Counted from the stretch's first letter, positions 26,726-36,548 are shown. The stretch is DNA of 64,000 bases from Rhodobacter sp. SGA-6-6 (GCF_011043545.1 NZ_JAAKGP010000007.1:186001-250000), one strand, 5' to 3'. Notes: generated by a model from the letters alone, not told the origin. Numbers and translations: made by a program.

Positions 26726-27403
26726 ATGATCCCCGCCGCCTTTCCGCCGAAAGAAGAGATCGCCCGCCTGACCGCCCGCGCCTTCCTGGAGATCGGCGCG
26801 GTGCATTTCAACGCGCGCGAGCCCTTCACCCTGGCCTCCGGCCTGCCCTCGCCCACCTATATCGACTGCCGCAAGCTGATCAGCTACCCGCGCATCCGCT
26901 CGATGCTGATGGATTTCCTCGCCGTCACCGTGATCCGCGAGGCCGGGTTCGAGGCCTTCGACAACATCGCCGGCGGCGAGACCGCAGGCATCCCCTTCGC
27001 CGCCCTGGTGGCCGAGCGGCTGGCGCTGCCGATGACCTATGTGCGCAAGAAGCCGAAGGGCTACGGCCGCAATGCCCGCATCGAGGGCGCGATGACCGAG
27101 GGCCAGCGGGTGCTCTTGGTCGAGGACCTGACCACCGACGGCGGCTCGAAACTGTCGTTCGTGGATGCGATCCGCGACACCGGCGCGACCTGCGGCCACA
27201 CCGCGGTGATCTTCTACTACGGCATCTTCCCGGAAACCGAGCCGCGGCTGGCCGAGCACGGGGTGAAGCTGATCCACCTCTGCACCTGGTGGGACATGCT
27301 GGCCGAGGCGCGGGCGCAAGGGTCCTTCGACGCCGGGACGCTGGCGGGGGTGGAGGAGTTCCTGAAGGCCCCCCGCGCCTGGCAGGAAGCGCGGAAGGGC
27401 TGA
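26726..27403 (+). CDS. pyrE: Orotate phosphoribosyltransferase
   Basis: A 225-residue type I phosphoribosyltransferase. The PRPP loop is [30 protein letters not shown] is the flexible loop with catalytic Lys/Arg. It joins orotate and PRPP to give orotidine 5'-phosphate. It directly follows pyrC, the previous pathway enzyme except for dihydroorotate dehydrogenase, which is not nearby. The C-terminal [14 protein letters not shown] is typical of the alphaproteobacterial form. Confidence 0.95.
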   Translation: MIPAAFPPKEEIARLTARAFLEIGAVHFNAREPFTLASGLPSPTYIDCRKLISYPRIRSMLMDFLAVTVIREAGFEAFDNIAGGETAGIPFAALVAERLALPMTYVRKKPKGYGRNARIEGAMTEGQRVLLVEDLTTDGGSKLSFVDAIRDTGATCGHTAVIFYYGIFPETEPRLAEHGVKLIHLCTWWDMLAEARAQGSFDAGTLAGVEEFLKAPRAWQEARKG

Positions 27404-27472
27404 CGCCCAGGGGCTGACCCGACGTCACCCGCGAAAACCGGGGGGCGGCGCTGTGGAGCCATTGGGGACAAG

Positions 27473-27648
27473 CCCCGAGTCGGCTCGGCCTCTCTGGGGT
27501 CCGCCCCGGTGCCGTCCACCAGATATTGATCGCGGGCCGGCGAAAATCCTTCGCCGACTCGGGGCAGCGGGGTTATCCTCCGGCTTCTCCACAGGGTTAT
27601 CGGACTTGCCCCGCAGGGGGCAAAGCGCGCATCAGACGCGCGGGGCAA
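27473..27648 (+). other. Structured leader region before dnaB
   Basis: The 257-bp gap between pyrE and dnaB contains a 12-bp inverted repeat CCCCGAGTCGGC (27473) / GCCGACTCGGGG (27553), and a TTGCCCC (27606-27612) that can pair with either of two GGGGCAA copies (27617-27623 or 27642-27648), the second ending 12 bp before the dnaB ATG. No gene is seen. A cis-acting RNA structure is possible but not demonstrated. Confidence 0.4.
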
Positions 27649-27660
27649 ATGGGGTCAGGC

Positions 27661-29172
27661 ATGAGCGACGTTGCAACCTTGCGGCCGGCATCGGTTCCGG
27701 CCCCGGCCGAAGCGCCCGAGGCGCTGCCGCACAACATCGAGGCCGAGCAGCAGCTTCTCGGCGCGATCCTGGTCAACAACGACATCTACGACCGCATCGC
27801 CAGCCTGATCCGGTCGGAACATTTCTTCGACCCGGTCCATGCCCGCATCTTCGAGATCGCCTCGGCCCGCATCCAGAAGAACGCGCTGGCCAGCCCGGTC
27901 ACGCTGAAAGCCTTCATGGAGGACGATCCGGGGCTGAAGGAACTCGGCGGCCCGGCCTATCTGGTGCGGCTGGCGGGGGCGGCGATTTCCGCCTTCGCGG
28001 CGCGCGACTATGCGCAGATGATCTACGACCTCGCGGTGCGGCGGGAACTGATCCAGCTCGGCCGCGACATTTCCGACCGGGCTCAGAAGGTGGAGGTCGA
28101 CTCCGAACCGCGCGAGCAGATCACCGAGGCCGAGCAGCGGCTTTACAAGCTGGGCGAACAGGGCGTCGCCGAGCGCGGATTCCAGAGCTTCCTCAAGGCG
28201 GTGACGGACGCAGTCAACGTGGCGAATGCCGCCTACCAGCGCGGCGGCGGGCTGGCCGGCATCTCCACCGGGCTGATCGACCTCGACAAGAAGCTGGGGG
28301 GCCTGCACGAGTCCGACCTGATCATCCTGGCCGGCCGCCCCTCGATGGGCAAGACCTCGCTTGCCACCAACATCGCCTTCAACATCGCCAAGGCCTACCG
28401 CCGCGGCCGCAAGCCGGACGGGTCCGAAGGCGCGGTCGAAGGCGGCTGCGTCGGCTTCTTCTCCTTGGAGATGAGCGCCGAGCAGCTGGCGGCACGGGTC
28501 CTCTCCGAAGCCTCGGAAGTCCCCTCCGAGCAGATCCGCCGCGGCGACATGACCGAGGGCGAGTTCCGCCGCTTCGTCGATGCGGCGAAGGACCTGGAGA
28601 CCTGCCCGCTCTACATCGACGACACCCCGGCGCTGCCGATCAGCCAGGTCGCTGCCCGCGCCCGCAGGCTGAAGCGGACCCATGGCCTCGACGTGCTGAT
28701 GATCGACTACCTGCAGCTCTTGAAAGGCTCCTCGCGGGCCTCCGAGGCGAACCGGGTGCAGGAAGTGTCGGAGATCACCCAAGGCTTGAAGGCCATCGCC
28801 AAGGAGCTGAACATCCCGGTGATCGCGCTCAGCCAGCTGTCCCGCCAGGTCGAAAGCCGCGAGGACAAGCGGCCGCAACTCTCGGACCTGCGCGAATCCG
28901 GCTCGATCGAGCAGGACGCCGACGTGGTGATGTTCGTCTTCCGCGAGGAATACTACCGCGAGCGCGAGAAGCCCGCCGACCACGAGCTGGAGAAGATGGC
29001 CGCCTGGCAGCAGATGATGGAGCAATGCCACGGCAAGGCCGAGGTGATCATCGGCAAGCAGCGCCACGGCCCCATCGGCACGGTGGAACTGTCCTTCGAG
29101 GGCCGCTTCACCCGCTTCGGCAACCTGGTGAAGCCCTGGCAGGGCGAGGGCGGCCCGGACGTGGGCTTCTGA
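27661..29172 (+). CDS. dnaB: Replicative DNA helicase DnaB
   Basis: A 503-residue hexameric 5'-3' helicase of the replication fork. N-terminal DnaB_N domain (PHNIEAEQQLLGAILVNN, residues about 22-125), linker, then the RecA-like motor with Walker A AGRPSMGKTSLA (about 223-234), GFFSLEMSAEQLAARV, DVLMIDYLQLLKG (Walker B) and SQLSRQVESREDKRP. I find no intein in the motor domain, where such insertions are frequent. ATG 27661 starts the family homology; its ribosome site (GGGGTCAGG) is modest. Confidence 0.96.
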   Translation: MSDVATLRPASVPAPAEAPEALPHNIEAEQQLLGAILVNNDIYDRIASLIRSEHFFDPVHARIFEIASARIQKNALASPVTLKAFMEDDPGLKELGGPAYLVRLAGAAISAFAARDYAQMIYDLAVRRELIQLGRDISDRAQKVEVDSEPREQITEAEQRLYKLGEQGVAERGFQSFLKAVTDAVNVANAAYQRGGGLAGISTGLIDLDKKLGGLHESDLIILAGRPSMGKTSLATNIAFNIAKAYRRGRKPDGSEGAVEGGCVGFFSLEMSAEQLAARVLSEASEVPSEQIRRGDMTEGEFRRFVDAAKDLETCPLYIDDTPALPISQVAARARRLKRTHGLDVLMIDYLQLLKGSSRASEANRVQEVSEITQGLKAIAKELNIPVIALSQLSRQVESREDKRPQLSDLRESGSIEQDADVVMFVFREEYYREREKPADHELEKMAAWQQMMEQCHGKAEVIIGKQRHGPIGTVELSFEGRFTRFGNLVKPWQGEGGPDVGF

Positions 29173-29333
29173 TCCAATCGCGCGGCTGTCGCCGCATTCC
29201 TTTCGTTGTGGCTGAGGGAGTCCCTTGTGTCTTCCGTCGCCTGATGGGGGCATTCTGCCCCCAAACCCCCTGAGGATATTTGTCTCCAGAAAGAGGGAAT
29301 GGCCTTGCTCCTCTTTCTGGACGACAAATATCC
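29173..29333 (+). repeat. CCAGAAAGAGG hairpin element, copy 2
   Basis: It matches the 8648 copy over its length: CGCGGCTGTCGCCGCATTCC just after the stop codon, a GGGGGCATTCTGCCCCC stem, GGATATTT (29274), CCAGAAAGAGG (29286-29296), CCTCTTTCTGG (29310-29320) and AAATATCC (29326-29333). The remaining 150 bp to alr are GC-rich with no gene visible. Confidence 0.8.
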
Positions 29334-29486
29334 CCGCCGGAGGCATCCGCCGCCTCAACCCGCGCCCCCTCGCAGGGCCCTCCCGCGCCAGCGCCGCCGA
29401 GCGGGGGCTCGATGCCCCCCGAGGCGGCCCTCCCCGGCGGGAATTCCCCCTTGACCCCGCCCCCCTTGGGCCGCAAACAACCCGTC

Positions 29487-30536
29487 ATGGCCACAGCGAC
29501 CCTTACCATTGACCTCGATGCGATTGCCGCCAACTGGCGCGCGCTGGACCGGCTTTCGGGACAGGGCGTGCAGACCGGCGCGGTCGTGAAAGCCGATGCC
29601 TATGGCCTCGGCGTGCCGCGGGTCGCCCGCGCGCTGGCGCAGGCCGGCGCCCGGCGCTTCTTCGTCGCCGCCGCCGAGGAAGGCGCCGCGGTGCGCCAGG
29701 CGCTCGGCCCCGGGCCGCAGATCAACGTGCTGTCGGGCCATATGGCAGGCGACACCGAGATGATCTCGGACCTCGACCTGACGCCGATGCTGAACAGCCT
29801 GGAACAGATCACCCGGCATCTGGAGGCCCTGCCCGGCCATGCCTTCGGCGTCCAGCTGGACACCGGCATGAACCGTCTCGGCATCGAGATGCTGGAATGG
29901 CAGGCCGTCGCGCCGATCCTGCTGGAGGCCGGGCCGGTGATGCTGATGAGCCACCTCGCCTGCGCCGACGAGCCTGATCATCCGATGAATCTCCAGCAGC
30001 TGGAGATGTTCCACGAGATGACCGACGGCACCGGCCTGCCGCGCAGCTTCGCGGCCACGGGGGGCATCCTCCTCGGCCCGAAATACCATTTCGACCTGAC
30101 CCGCCCCGGCATCGGCCTTTACGGCGGCCGCCCGTTCGAGACCGCGCAGCGCGTCGTCTCGCTGGCGCTGCCGGTGATCCAGACCCGCGAGGTCGCCGCC
30201 GGCGAGGCGGTCGGCTATTCCTGCGCCTGGGAGGCCGAGGGCCCCGCGGTGATCGCCACCCTGCAGGCCGGCTATGCCGACGGGCTGCTGCGGTCGCTGT
30301 CGAACAACGCCGTGCTCTGGGACGGCGCCACCCCCTGCCCGCTGGTCGGCCGGGTGTCGATGGACCTGATCACTGCCGATGTCACCCATCTGCGCGAGAT
30401 GCCGAAGGCGCTGGACATCCTCGGCCCGAACCAGTCGGTAGACGAGTTGGCCGATGCCGCCGGCACCATCGGCTACGAGATTCTGACGGGCCTCGGCGCC
30501 CGCTACCAGCGCCGCTATGTCGAATCCCGTGGCTGA
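29487..30536 (+). CDS. alr: Alanine racemase
   Basis: A 349-residue fold-III PLP enzyme making D-alanine for peptidoglycan. The PLP lysine is Lys35 in [13 protein letters not shown]; the catalytic Tyr is in [19 protein letters not shown] and [10 protein letters not shown] are family segments. The ATG at 29487 begins the family N-terminus ([13 protein letters not shown]). Its 3' end overlaps the mlaE-like gene by 20 bp, so the two are coupled. I cannot tell whether this is a biosynthetic or catabolic (DadX) form, but no D-amino-acid dehydrogenase adjoins it. Confidence 0.94.
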   Translation: MATATLTIDLDAIAANWRALDRLSGQGVQTGAVVKADAYGLGVPRVARALAQAGARRFFVAAAEEGAAVRQALGPGPQINVLSGHMAGDTEMISDLDLTPMLNSLEQITRHLEALPGHAFGVQLDTGMNRLGIEMLEWQAVAPILLEAGPVMLMSHLACADEPDHPMNLQQLEMFHEMTDGTGLPRSFAATGGILLGPKYHFDLTRPGIGLYGGRPFETAQRVVSLALPVIQTREVAAGEAVGYSCAWEAEGPAVIATLQAGYADGLLRSLSNNAVLWDGATPCPLVGRVSMDLITADVTHLREMPKALDILGPNQSVDELADAAGTIGYEILTGLGARYQRRYVESRG

Positions 30537-31317
30537 GGCTGTGACCGGGCTGCTGGCCGCGCTCGGCCGCCCCGTCCTTGCCGCGCTGGCCGGGGTGGGA
30601 CGGGTGGCGATCTTCGCCGCCGCGGCGCTCGGCCATCTGGTCCGGCCGCCGTTCTACTGGCGCGAGTTCGGCCAGCAGGTGATGCAGATCGGCTGGTTCA
30701 GCCTGCCGGTGGTCGGCCTGACCGCGATCTTCACCGGCGGCGCGCTGGCGCTGCAGATCTATGCCGGCGGCAACCGCTTCGGCGCCGAGGCGGTGGTGCC
30801 GCAGATCGTCGCCATCGGCATGGCGCGGGAACTCGGCCCGGTGCTCGGCGGGCTGATGGTGGCGGCGCGGGTGGCATCCTCCATCGCCGCCGAGATCGGC
30901 ACCATGAAGGTAACCGAGCAGATCGACGCGCTGGTGACGCTGTCCACCAACCCGATGAAATACCTGACCGTGCCGCGGCTGCTGGCCGCCACGCTGACCA
31001 TGCCGGTGCTGGTCGCCACCGGCGATGCCATCGGCATCATGGGCGGCTGGCTGGTCGGGATCACCCGGCTGGACTTCAACTCCGCCGCCTATCTGAAGAA
31101 CACGGTGGATTTCCTGGAATTCTGGGACGTCGGCTCGGGCCTGGTGAAGGGCGCGGTCTTCGGCTTCTTGGTGGCACTGATGGGCTGCTACCACGGCATG
31201 AACTCGGCCCGCGGGGCGCAGGGCGTCGGCGCCGCGACCAAATCCGCCGTGGTCGCGGCTTCCGTCCTGATCCTCGCCGCCAACTACCTGCTGACGGAGG
31301 TGTTCTTCTCGGCATGA
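30517..31317 (+). CDS. mlaE: MlaE-type ABC permease (lipid transport)
   Basis: A 266-residue integral membrane permease of the MlaE family: [52 protein letters not shown] and the final [15 protein letters not shown] are signatures. With MlaF it forms the inner-membrane complex that moves phospholipids to keep outer-membrane asymmetry. The genes for MlaD (MCE protein) and MlaC are not adjacent; the open frames after mlaF encode other proteins. The start overlaps alr by 20 bp and the stop overlaps mlaF by 4 bp. Confidence 0.92.
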   Translation: MSNPVAEAVTGLLAALGRPVLAALAGVGRVAIFAAAALGHLVRPPFYWREFGQQVMQIGWFSLPVVGLTAIFTGGALALQIYAGGNRFGAEAVVPQIVAIGMARELGPVLGGLMVAARVASSIAAEIGTMKVTEQIDALVTLSTNPMKYLTVPRLLAATLTMPVLVATGDAIGIMGGWLVGITRLDFNSAAYLKNTVDFLEFWDVGSGLVKGAVFGFLVALMGCYHGMNSARGAQGVGAATKSAVVAASVLILAANYLLTEVFFSA

Positions 31318-32060
31318 TCGAGCTGCGCGCCGTCACCAAGTCCTTCGGCGAAAACCGCGTCCTGCGCGGGGTCGACCTGACGATCCCGAAAGGCAGCAGC
31401 ATGGTGGTGATCGGCGGCTCGGGCACCGGCAAGTCGGTGCTGCTGAAATGCATCCTCGGGCTGGTGCGCCCGGACGGCGGCACCATCACCCTGGACGGCC
31501 AGGACGTGACCAAGGCCGAGCGCGACCCGTTCCTCGCCCGCTTCGGGATGCTGTTCCAGGGCGGGGCGCTGTTCGACAGCCTCCGGGTCTGGGAGAACGT
31601 CGCCTTCCGGCTGATGCGGGGCCGCCTCAAGCGCCCGAAGGCCGAGGCGCGCGAGATCGCGGTGGAAAAGCTGCGCCGCGTCGGTCTCGGCCCGCAGGTG
31701 GCCGACCTCTACCCGTCGGAACTGTCGGGCGGGATGCAGAAGCGCGTCGGCCTCGCCCGCGCCATCGCCGCCGAACCCGAGATCATCTTCTTCGACGAGC
31801 CGACCACCGGGCTGGACCCGATCATGTCCGGCGTCATCAACGACCTGATCCGCGAGATCGTGGTCGAGATGGGCGCCACCGCCATGACCATCACCCACGA
31901 CATGACCTCGGTGCGCGCCATCGCCGACCGGGTGGCGATGCTGCACGGCGGCGTGATCCGCTGGACCGGCCCGGTGTCGGAAATGGACGCGACGCCGGAC
32001 CCTTACGTGCAGCAGTTCATCCACGGCCGCGCCGAAGGGCCGATCGAGGCAATCAGATGA
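31314..32060 (+). CDS. mlaF: MlaF-type ABC ATPase (lipid transport)
   Basis: A 248-residue ABC ATPase: Walker A GGSGTGKSVLLK, Q-loop FQGGALFDSLRVWENVAF, signature LSGGMQKRVGLARAI, Walker B IIFFDEPTTGLDPI and ITHDM. The 'LFDSL' and 'SGGMQKR' wording is typical of MlaF. It overlaps the permease gene by 4 bp. It provides ATP hydrolysis for phospholipid transport with MlaE. Confidence 0.93.
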   Translation: MIELRAVTKSFGENRVLRGVDLTIPKGSSMVVIGGSGTGKSVLLKCILGLVRPDGGTITLDGQDVTKAERDPFLARFGMLFQGGALFDSLRVWENVAFRLMRGRLKRPKAEAREIAVEKLRRVGLGPQVADLYPSELSGGMQKRVGLARAIAAEPEIIFFDEPTTGLDPIMSGVINDLIREIVVEMGATAMTITHDMTSVRAIADRVAMLHGGVIRWTGPVSEMDATPDPYVQQFIHGRAEGPIEAIR

Positions 32061-32452
32061 ACGGGCCGGAGAGCGGGGATTTCCTGACCCTGCTGCTGAC
32101 GCCCTCGCCGGTGATGCACTGGCTGCTGCTGACCCTGCCGCTGACCATCACCCTCTCCGGCGTCCTCGGCGCGGCCGAGCACGAGACCGGCAACCGCCGG
32201 CTCTCCCTCTGGGCGGCGGCGATGACGGTCTGGCTGTTCCTGCCGGTCCGCTTCGCCGACCCGGTGCTGGTGCAACTGTCCGAGACCGTCTCGATGCTGG
32301 GCTGGCTGGGGCTGGCGGGCTATTGGGCGCGGCATGTCTGGGTCAACCGGCCGACGCCGGTCTGGGGCCATGCGCTGGTGATCACCCATCTGCTGGCAAT
32401 CCTGGTCGCCTGTGGCGTGGCACTGGTCCGGGCCTGGATCCACGCGGGCTGA
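32057..32452 (+). CDS. Small membrane protein downstream of mlaF
   Basis: A 131-residue protein with about four hydrophobic segments (MHWLLLTLPLTITLSGVL, LSLWAAAMTVWLFLPV, MLGWLGLAGYWARHVW, HALVITHLLAILVACGVALV). The start overlaps mlaF by 4 bp, so it is co-translated. I do not recognise the family. Position suggests an accessory to the Mla complex or simply operon membership. Confidence 0.65.
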   Translation: MNGPESGDFLTLLLTPSPVMHWLLLTLPLTITLSGVLGAAEHETGNRRLSLWAAAMTVWLFLPVRFADPVLVQLSETVSMLGWLGLAGYWARHVWVNRPTPVWGHALVITHLLAILVACGVALVRAWIHAG

Positions 32453-32629
32453 ACCGCGGACCGCCCGCCGGTTGTGGACTGTTCCCGGCGCGGAAACAGT
32501 TTGATCCGCCAAGGAAACAATATCCCGCATCCTGCTGATATGACGCGGATATTCCGCCTTTCCCCGTCGATTCTCCTTGCCGAATCTGCGCCCACTCCGT
32601 TCCTTGGGGAAAACCGTGGGGGCGGGTAT

Positions 32630-33448
32630 ATGTTTGACGATCGCGGCGGCTGGTTCCGCAAGCTGACAGAGGCCGGGCAATCCGCGGCGCAGGGCCTGAT
32701 CGTGGCGCTGACCTTCGGGCTGCTGCTCGCCACCGCCTTCGCCGCCCTCGGCTGGCTGCCCTGGCCGGTGCTCTACCTGTCCTTCGGCGCCGTCACCCTG
32801 CCCGCCGCCGGCATGTGGGTGCAGCTTGGCATCACGCTGCTCTTCGTCATCCTCTGCTTCTTCCTGCCCGCCAACAATCGCATGGCGCGGCTGGAGCGCA
32901 GCCACCGCTCCTTCGCCATGGGGGTGGAGGACGTGTCCCGCGCCTATCGCATGGCCCATGCCGCCGACCGCGCCGGGGTCTTCGCGCTGTCCTCTGAATT
33001 CGACTCGGTCCGGGCGAGGATGGAGCACCTGCGCAACCACCCCGACTTCGGCCATCTGGAGCCGGAGCTGCTGCAACTCGCCGCGCAGATGAGCCACGAG
33101 ACCCGGGAACTGGCCCGCACCTATTCCGAAGTGAAGGTGGCCCGGGCCAGGACCTTCCTGGCGCAAAGGCAGGAGGAGGTGCAGGCGCTGACCGACCGGC
33201 TGGCGCTGGCGCGGCGCACCTGCGACGAGCTGAAGCGCTGGCTGACCGACATCGACTCGGACGAAAGGCAGGCGCAGGTGCAGCTGCGGCGGCTGGAGGC
33301 CGACCTGAAGGAAATCCTCCCCGGCCTCGGCTACGACTTCGACCTGGACGAAAGGCCCGACGGCAACGTGGTCAGCCTGCCGAAGCCGCCCGCCCCGCGG
33401 GTGGAACCGGCCCGCCCGGCCTCGCGCAGCCCCGAGCCCCTGGTCTGA
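32630..33448 (+). CDS. Membrane protein with coiled-coil cytoplasmic part
   Basis: A 272-residue protein: two transmembrane helices (GLIVALTFGLLLATAFAALG, and GITLLFVILCFFLPAN), then a long helical region (HRSFAMGVEDVSRAYRMAH, ARTFLAQRQEEVQALTDRLA, ERQAQVQLRRLEADLKEIL) likely to be coiled coil, and a Pro-rich tail. Related Rhodobacterales proteins are sometimes named DNA repair protein, but nothing here supports an enzymatic role. Start at ATG 32630 precedes the conserved MFDDRGGWF; upstream DNA (178 bp to the previous stop) is more AT-rich and shows no gene. Confidence 0.7.
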   Translation: MFDDRGGWFRKLTEAGQSAAQGLIVALTFGLLLATAFAALGWLPWPVLYLSFGAVTLPAAGMWVQLGITLLFVILCFFLPANNRMARLERSHRSFAMGVEDVSRAYRMAHAADRAGVFALSSEFDSVRARMEHLRNHPDFGHLEPELLQLAAQMSHETRELARTYSEVKVARARTFLAQRQEEVQALTDRLALARRTCDELKRWLTDIDSDERQAQVQLRRLEADLKEILPGLGYDFDLDERPDGNVVSLPKPPAPRVEPARPASRSPEPLV

Positions 33449-33490
33449 CCCGACCTTGACCTTGCCGCGGGCGGCTGGCACCCAAGGCGG

Positions 33491-33913
33491 ATGCGCTACC
33501 TGAACCTCTGCCTGCTGGTCCTGTTCCCCGTCGCCTGGTTCGCGCCGCTGATGCGGGCGGCGCTGCTGCCGGTCTTCGGCATGGACGAGATCAGCGTGGT
33601 GACCGGGCTGCAAAGCCTGTGGGAAAGCGACATCCCGCTGGCACTGGCGGTGACCTTCCTCGCCATCTTCGCGCCCTATGCCAAGACCATCGGCCTGGCG
33701 CTGCTGCACTGGAACCTGCTGTCGCCCCGCACCCTGCCGGCGCTGCATCTGCTGGGCAAGCTGGCGATGGCCGACGTGTTCCTGATCGCGCTCTACATCG
33801 TCATCGCCAAGGGGGCCGGCCATGTCACGGTGGAGGTCGCCTGGGGCCTCTACCTCTTCACCGCCTGCATCCTGGCCTCGCTCTTCGTGTCCTGGAGGGC
33901 CGAACATGCCTGA
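33491..33913 (+). CDS. PqiA-like inner-membrane protein
   Basis: A 140-residue protein with four hydrophobic helices. The segment WNLLSPRTLPALHLLGKLAM followed by ADVFLIALYIVIAKG resembles the paraquat-inducible protein A domain (GKWSMLDVFVVA), a half-size version. PqiA-type proteins take part in envelope lipid transport with MCE proteins, which would fit the Mla genes nearby, but the link is inferred. It overlaps the following gene by 8 bp. Confidence 0.72.
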   Translation: MRYLNLCLLVLFPVAWFAPLMRAALLPVFGMDEISVVTGLQSLWESDIPLALAVTFLAIFAPYAKTIGLALLHWNLLSPRTLPALHLLGKLAMADVFLIALYIVIAKGAGHVTVEVAWGLYLFTACILASLFVSWRAEHA

Positions 33914-34913
33914 TCATCCCCGCCTCTCGCTCCTCGATCTGGTCCGCGTCCGCGAAGGCCGCAGCGCCACCGACGCCCTGGCCGAGGCGCAGGAGACCGC
34001 GGCCCTGGCCGATGCCCTCGGCTTCACCCGCTACTGGGTGGCCGAGCATCACAACATGGAGGGCATCGCCTCCGCCGCCACCTCGGTGGTGCTGGCCCAT
34101 GCCGGGCAGAAGACCCGCGGCATAAGACTGGGCGCCGGGGGCGTGATGCTGCCCAACCATTCGCCCTACATCATCGCCGAGCAATTCGGCACCCTCGCCC
34201 GGCTGTTCCCCGGAAGGGTCGACCTCGGTCTCGGCCGCGCGCCGGGGACCGACCAGGCCACCCTGCGCGCGATCCGCACCACGCCCGACCGGGCGCAGGC
34301 CTTCCCCGAGGACGTGCTGGAACTGATGCACTGGTTCGAGCCGGCCGAGGAGCCTGGCTATATCCGCGCCTGGCCGGCGCCGGGGGCGGAGGTGGCGTTC
34401 TGGATGCTGGGATCGTCCAGTTTCGGCGCCATGCTGGCGGCGGAGCTTGGCCTGCCCTACGCCTTCGCCAGCCATTTCGCCCCGGATTACCTGCACGAGG
34501 CGCTGCACCTCTACCGCAGCCGCTTCAAGCCCTCGAAGCACCTTGCCGCCCCCTATGCCGCCGTCGGTGTCCACGCCATCTGCGCGCCGACCGAGGCCGA
34601 GGCGAAACGCCTCTTCACCACCACGCAGATGAGCTTCTGCGGCATCCTCAGGAACGACCGCCGCCTGTCGCCGCCGCCGATCCCGGACATCGAGGATTAC
34701 TGGACCCCGCGCGAGAAGGCGCAGGTGGAACGGATGCTCTCCTGCGCCGTGGTGGGCGACCCCGGGCAGGTCCGCGACGGGCTGGCGCGGATCGCGGCGG
34801 AGACCCGGGCCGACGAGCTGATCATGCTGACCGACATCTACGAGGTGGAAGCCCGCCGCCGCTCGCTGGACCTGACTGCCGAGGCCTGGGGGCTGGAACC
34901 GCGCAACCTCTGA
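33906..34913 (+). CDS. Luciferase-like flavin monooxygenase (MsnO8-type LLM)
   Basis: A 335-residue bacterial luciferase-fold protein: LLDLVRVREG, GFTRYWVAEHHNMEGIAS, IRLGAGGVMLPNHSPYIIAE, RVDLGLGRAPGTD, and VVGDPGQVRDGLARIAAET near the end. The family uses reduced FMN (or F420) and O2 to hydroxylate or cleave organic substrates. It is coupled to the PqiA-like gene by overlap. Substrate unknown; a plain oxidoreductase role is as likely as desulfonation. Confidence 0.88.
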   Translation: MPDHPRLSLLDLVRVREGRSATDALAEAQETAALADALGFTRYWVAEHHNMEGIASAATSVVLAHAGQKTRGIRLGAGGVMLPNHSPYIIAEQFGTLARLFPGRVDLGLGRAPGTDQATLRAIRTTPDRAQAFPEDVLELMHWFEPAEEPGYIRAWPAPGAEVAFWMLGSSSFGAMLAAELGLPYAFASHFAPDYLHEALHLYRSRFKPSKHLAAPYAAVGVHAICAPTEAEAKRLFTTTQMSFCGILRNDRRLSPPPIPDIEDYWTPREKAQVERMLSCAVVGDPGQVRDGLARIAAETRADELIMLTDIYEVEARRRSLDLTAEAWGLEPRNL

Positions 34914-34947
34914 CGGTGCGCCCCGCGGTGGCCTGCGCCTCCGGCGG

Positions 34948-35006
34948 GGATATTTAAGTCCAGAAAGAGGGCAAAGGGCTTCTCCTCTTTCTGGATGAAA
35001 ATATCC
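34948..35006 (-). repeat. CCAGAAAGAGG hairpin element, copy 3
   Basis: GGATATTT (34948), CCAGAAAGAGG (34960-34970), CCTCTTTCTGG (34984-34994) and AAATATCC (34999-35006). The GC-rich arm (GGGGGGCGAAGCGCCCCC, near 35056) lies on the other side compared with copies 1 and 2, so this copy is inverted. Between them is a second hairpin with arms ATGCCAG...GGTTTC / GAAACC...CTGGCAT (35013-35055). Confidence 0.78.
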
Positions 35007-35167
35007 TCTGGGTATGCCAGTGGTTTCGCCATCGGTTCGAGAAACCGCTGGCATGTGGGGGGCGAAGCGCCCCCAGCTCCGACATCAGCCGCAAGGTGAA
35101 GCGGCGCCTTCCTTGCGGCCAACGCGGTGGCTGCCTATGCTCGCCTCCCGGAACAGACAGGACCATC

Positions 35168-36526
35168 ATGGCCAGGGCCACCGCCAGCTTCACCTGCACC
35201 GCCTGCGGCGCCAGCTTCAGCAAGTGGAGCGGCAAATGCGATGCCTGCGGGGCCTGGAACTCCATCGTCGAGGAAGCGCCGCTCTCCGCCGGGCCGAAGC
35301 CGCTCGGCCCCAGGGGCCGCACGATCCCGCTGACCGACCTTTCCACCGAGGAAGCACCGCCGCCGCGGGCCTCCTCCGGCATCGAGGAACTGGATCGGGT
35401 GCTCGGCGGCGGGCTGGTGCCGGCCTCGGCCATCCTCGTCGGCGGCGATCCCGGCATCGGCAAATCCACGCTGCTGCTGCAAGCCACCGCAAGTTTCGCC
35501 CGCAAGGGGCTGAAATGCCTATACATCTCCGGCGAGGAAGCCGCGGCGCAGGTCCGGATGCGGGCGCAGCGGCTCGGCCTGACCGAGGCCCAGGTCCAAC
35601 TGGGTGCCGAAACCAGCCTCCGCGACATCCTGACCACGCTGGATGCCGAGCGCCCCGCCTTGGCGGTGATCGATTCGATCCAGACCATGTGGCTGGACAC
35701 GGTGGAGGCCGCGCCGGGTTCTGTCTCCCAGGTCCGCGCCGCCGCGCATGAGCTGGTGACCTTCGCCAAACGCCGCGGCGTCGCCGTCATCCTGGTCGGC
35801 CATGTCACTAAGGAGGGCCAGATCGCCGGCCCCCGGGTGGTGGAGCACATGGTCGACACCGTGCTTTATTTCGAGGGTGAGCGCGGCCACCAGTTCCGCA
35901 TCCTGCGCGCGGTCAAGAACCGTTTCGGCCCGGCCGACGAGATCGGCGTCTTCGAGATGACCGGCAACGGCCTGGCCGAGGTGACCAACCCCTCCGCCCT
36001 GTTCCTCTCCGCGCGCGACGCCCCCGCCCCCGGCAGCGCCGTCTTCGCCGGGATCGAGGGCACCCGCCCCGTCCTCACCGAAATCCAGGCGTTGGTCGCC
36101 CCCTCCAACCTCGGCACCCCGCGCCGCACCGTGGTCGGCCTCGACTCCGGCCGGCTTTCCACCATTCTCGCGGTGCTGGAGGCGCGGGTGGGCATTCCCT
36201 TCACCGGGCTGGACGTGTTCCTGAACGTCGCCGGCGGGATGCGGATCACCGAGCCCGCCGCCGACCTGGCCGTCGCCGCCGCGCTGCTGTCGGCGCGGGA
36301 GGACGTGGCGATCCCGCCCGACATGGTGCTTTTCGGCGAAATCAGCCTCTCCGGCGCGCTGCGGCCGGTGGGGCAGACCGAAAACAGGTTGAAAGAGGCC
36401 GCGAAACTTGGTTTCACACAGGCGACCGTTCCGGCCCGCTCCAAATCGGGGGGGAACGCGGGGATGACCTTGCGCGAGATGGCCGACCTTGCGGCCTTCA
36501 CGGGCGAAATGTTCGGCGCCGGCTGA
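35168..36526 (+). CDS. radA: DNA repair protein RadA
   Basis: A 452-residue RadA/Sms: N-terminal C4 zinc finger (Cys10, Cys13, Cys24, Cys27), RecA-like ATPase with Walker A GGDPGIGKSTLLLQ near residue 92 and ALAVIDSIQTM, the RadA-specific KNRFGPADE motif and a C-terminal Lon-like domain (FTGLDVFLNVAGGMRI, EISLSGALRPV). It promotes branch migration in recombination. ATG at 35168 gives the exact family N-terminus (ATASFTCTACG). The following CvpA gene is 22 bp away. Confidence 0.95.
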   Translation: MARATASFTCTACGASFSKWSGKCDACGAWNSIVEEAPLSAGPKPLGPRGRTIPLTDLSTEEAPPPRASSGIEELDRVLGGGLVPASAILVGGDPGIGKSTLLLQATASFARKGLKCLYISGEEAAAQVRMRAQRLGLTEAQVQLGAETSLRDILTTLDAERPALAVIDSIQTMWLDTVEAAPGSVSQVRAAAHELVTFAKRRGVAVILVGHVTKEGQIAGPRVVEHMVDTVLYFEGERGHQFRILRAVKNRFGPADEIGVFEMTGNGLAEVTNPSALFLSARDAPAPGSAVFAGIEGTRPVLTEIQALVAPSNLGTPRRTVVGLDSGRLSTILAVLEARVGIPFTGLDVFLNVAGGMRITEPAADLAVAAALLSAREDVAIPPDMVLFGEISLSGALRPVGQTENRLKEAAKLGFTQATVPARSKSGGNAGMTLREMADLAAFTGEMFGAG

Positions 36527-36548
36527 CGCGCCCGAGGAGAGCGAGACG

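Noticed and set aside
27560-27600. DnaA boxes or an origin upstream of dnaB
   Set aside because: GTTATCCTC and CCACAGGGTTATC are only loose matches to TTATNCACA, with no cluster and no AT-rich unwinding zone.
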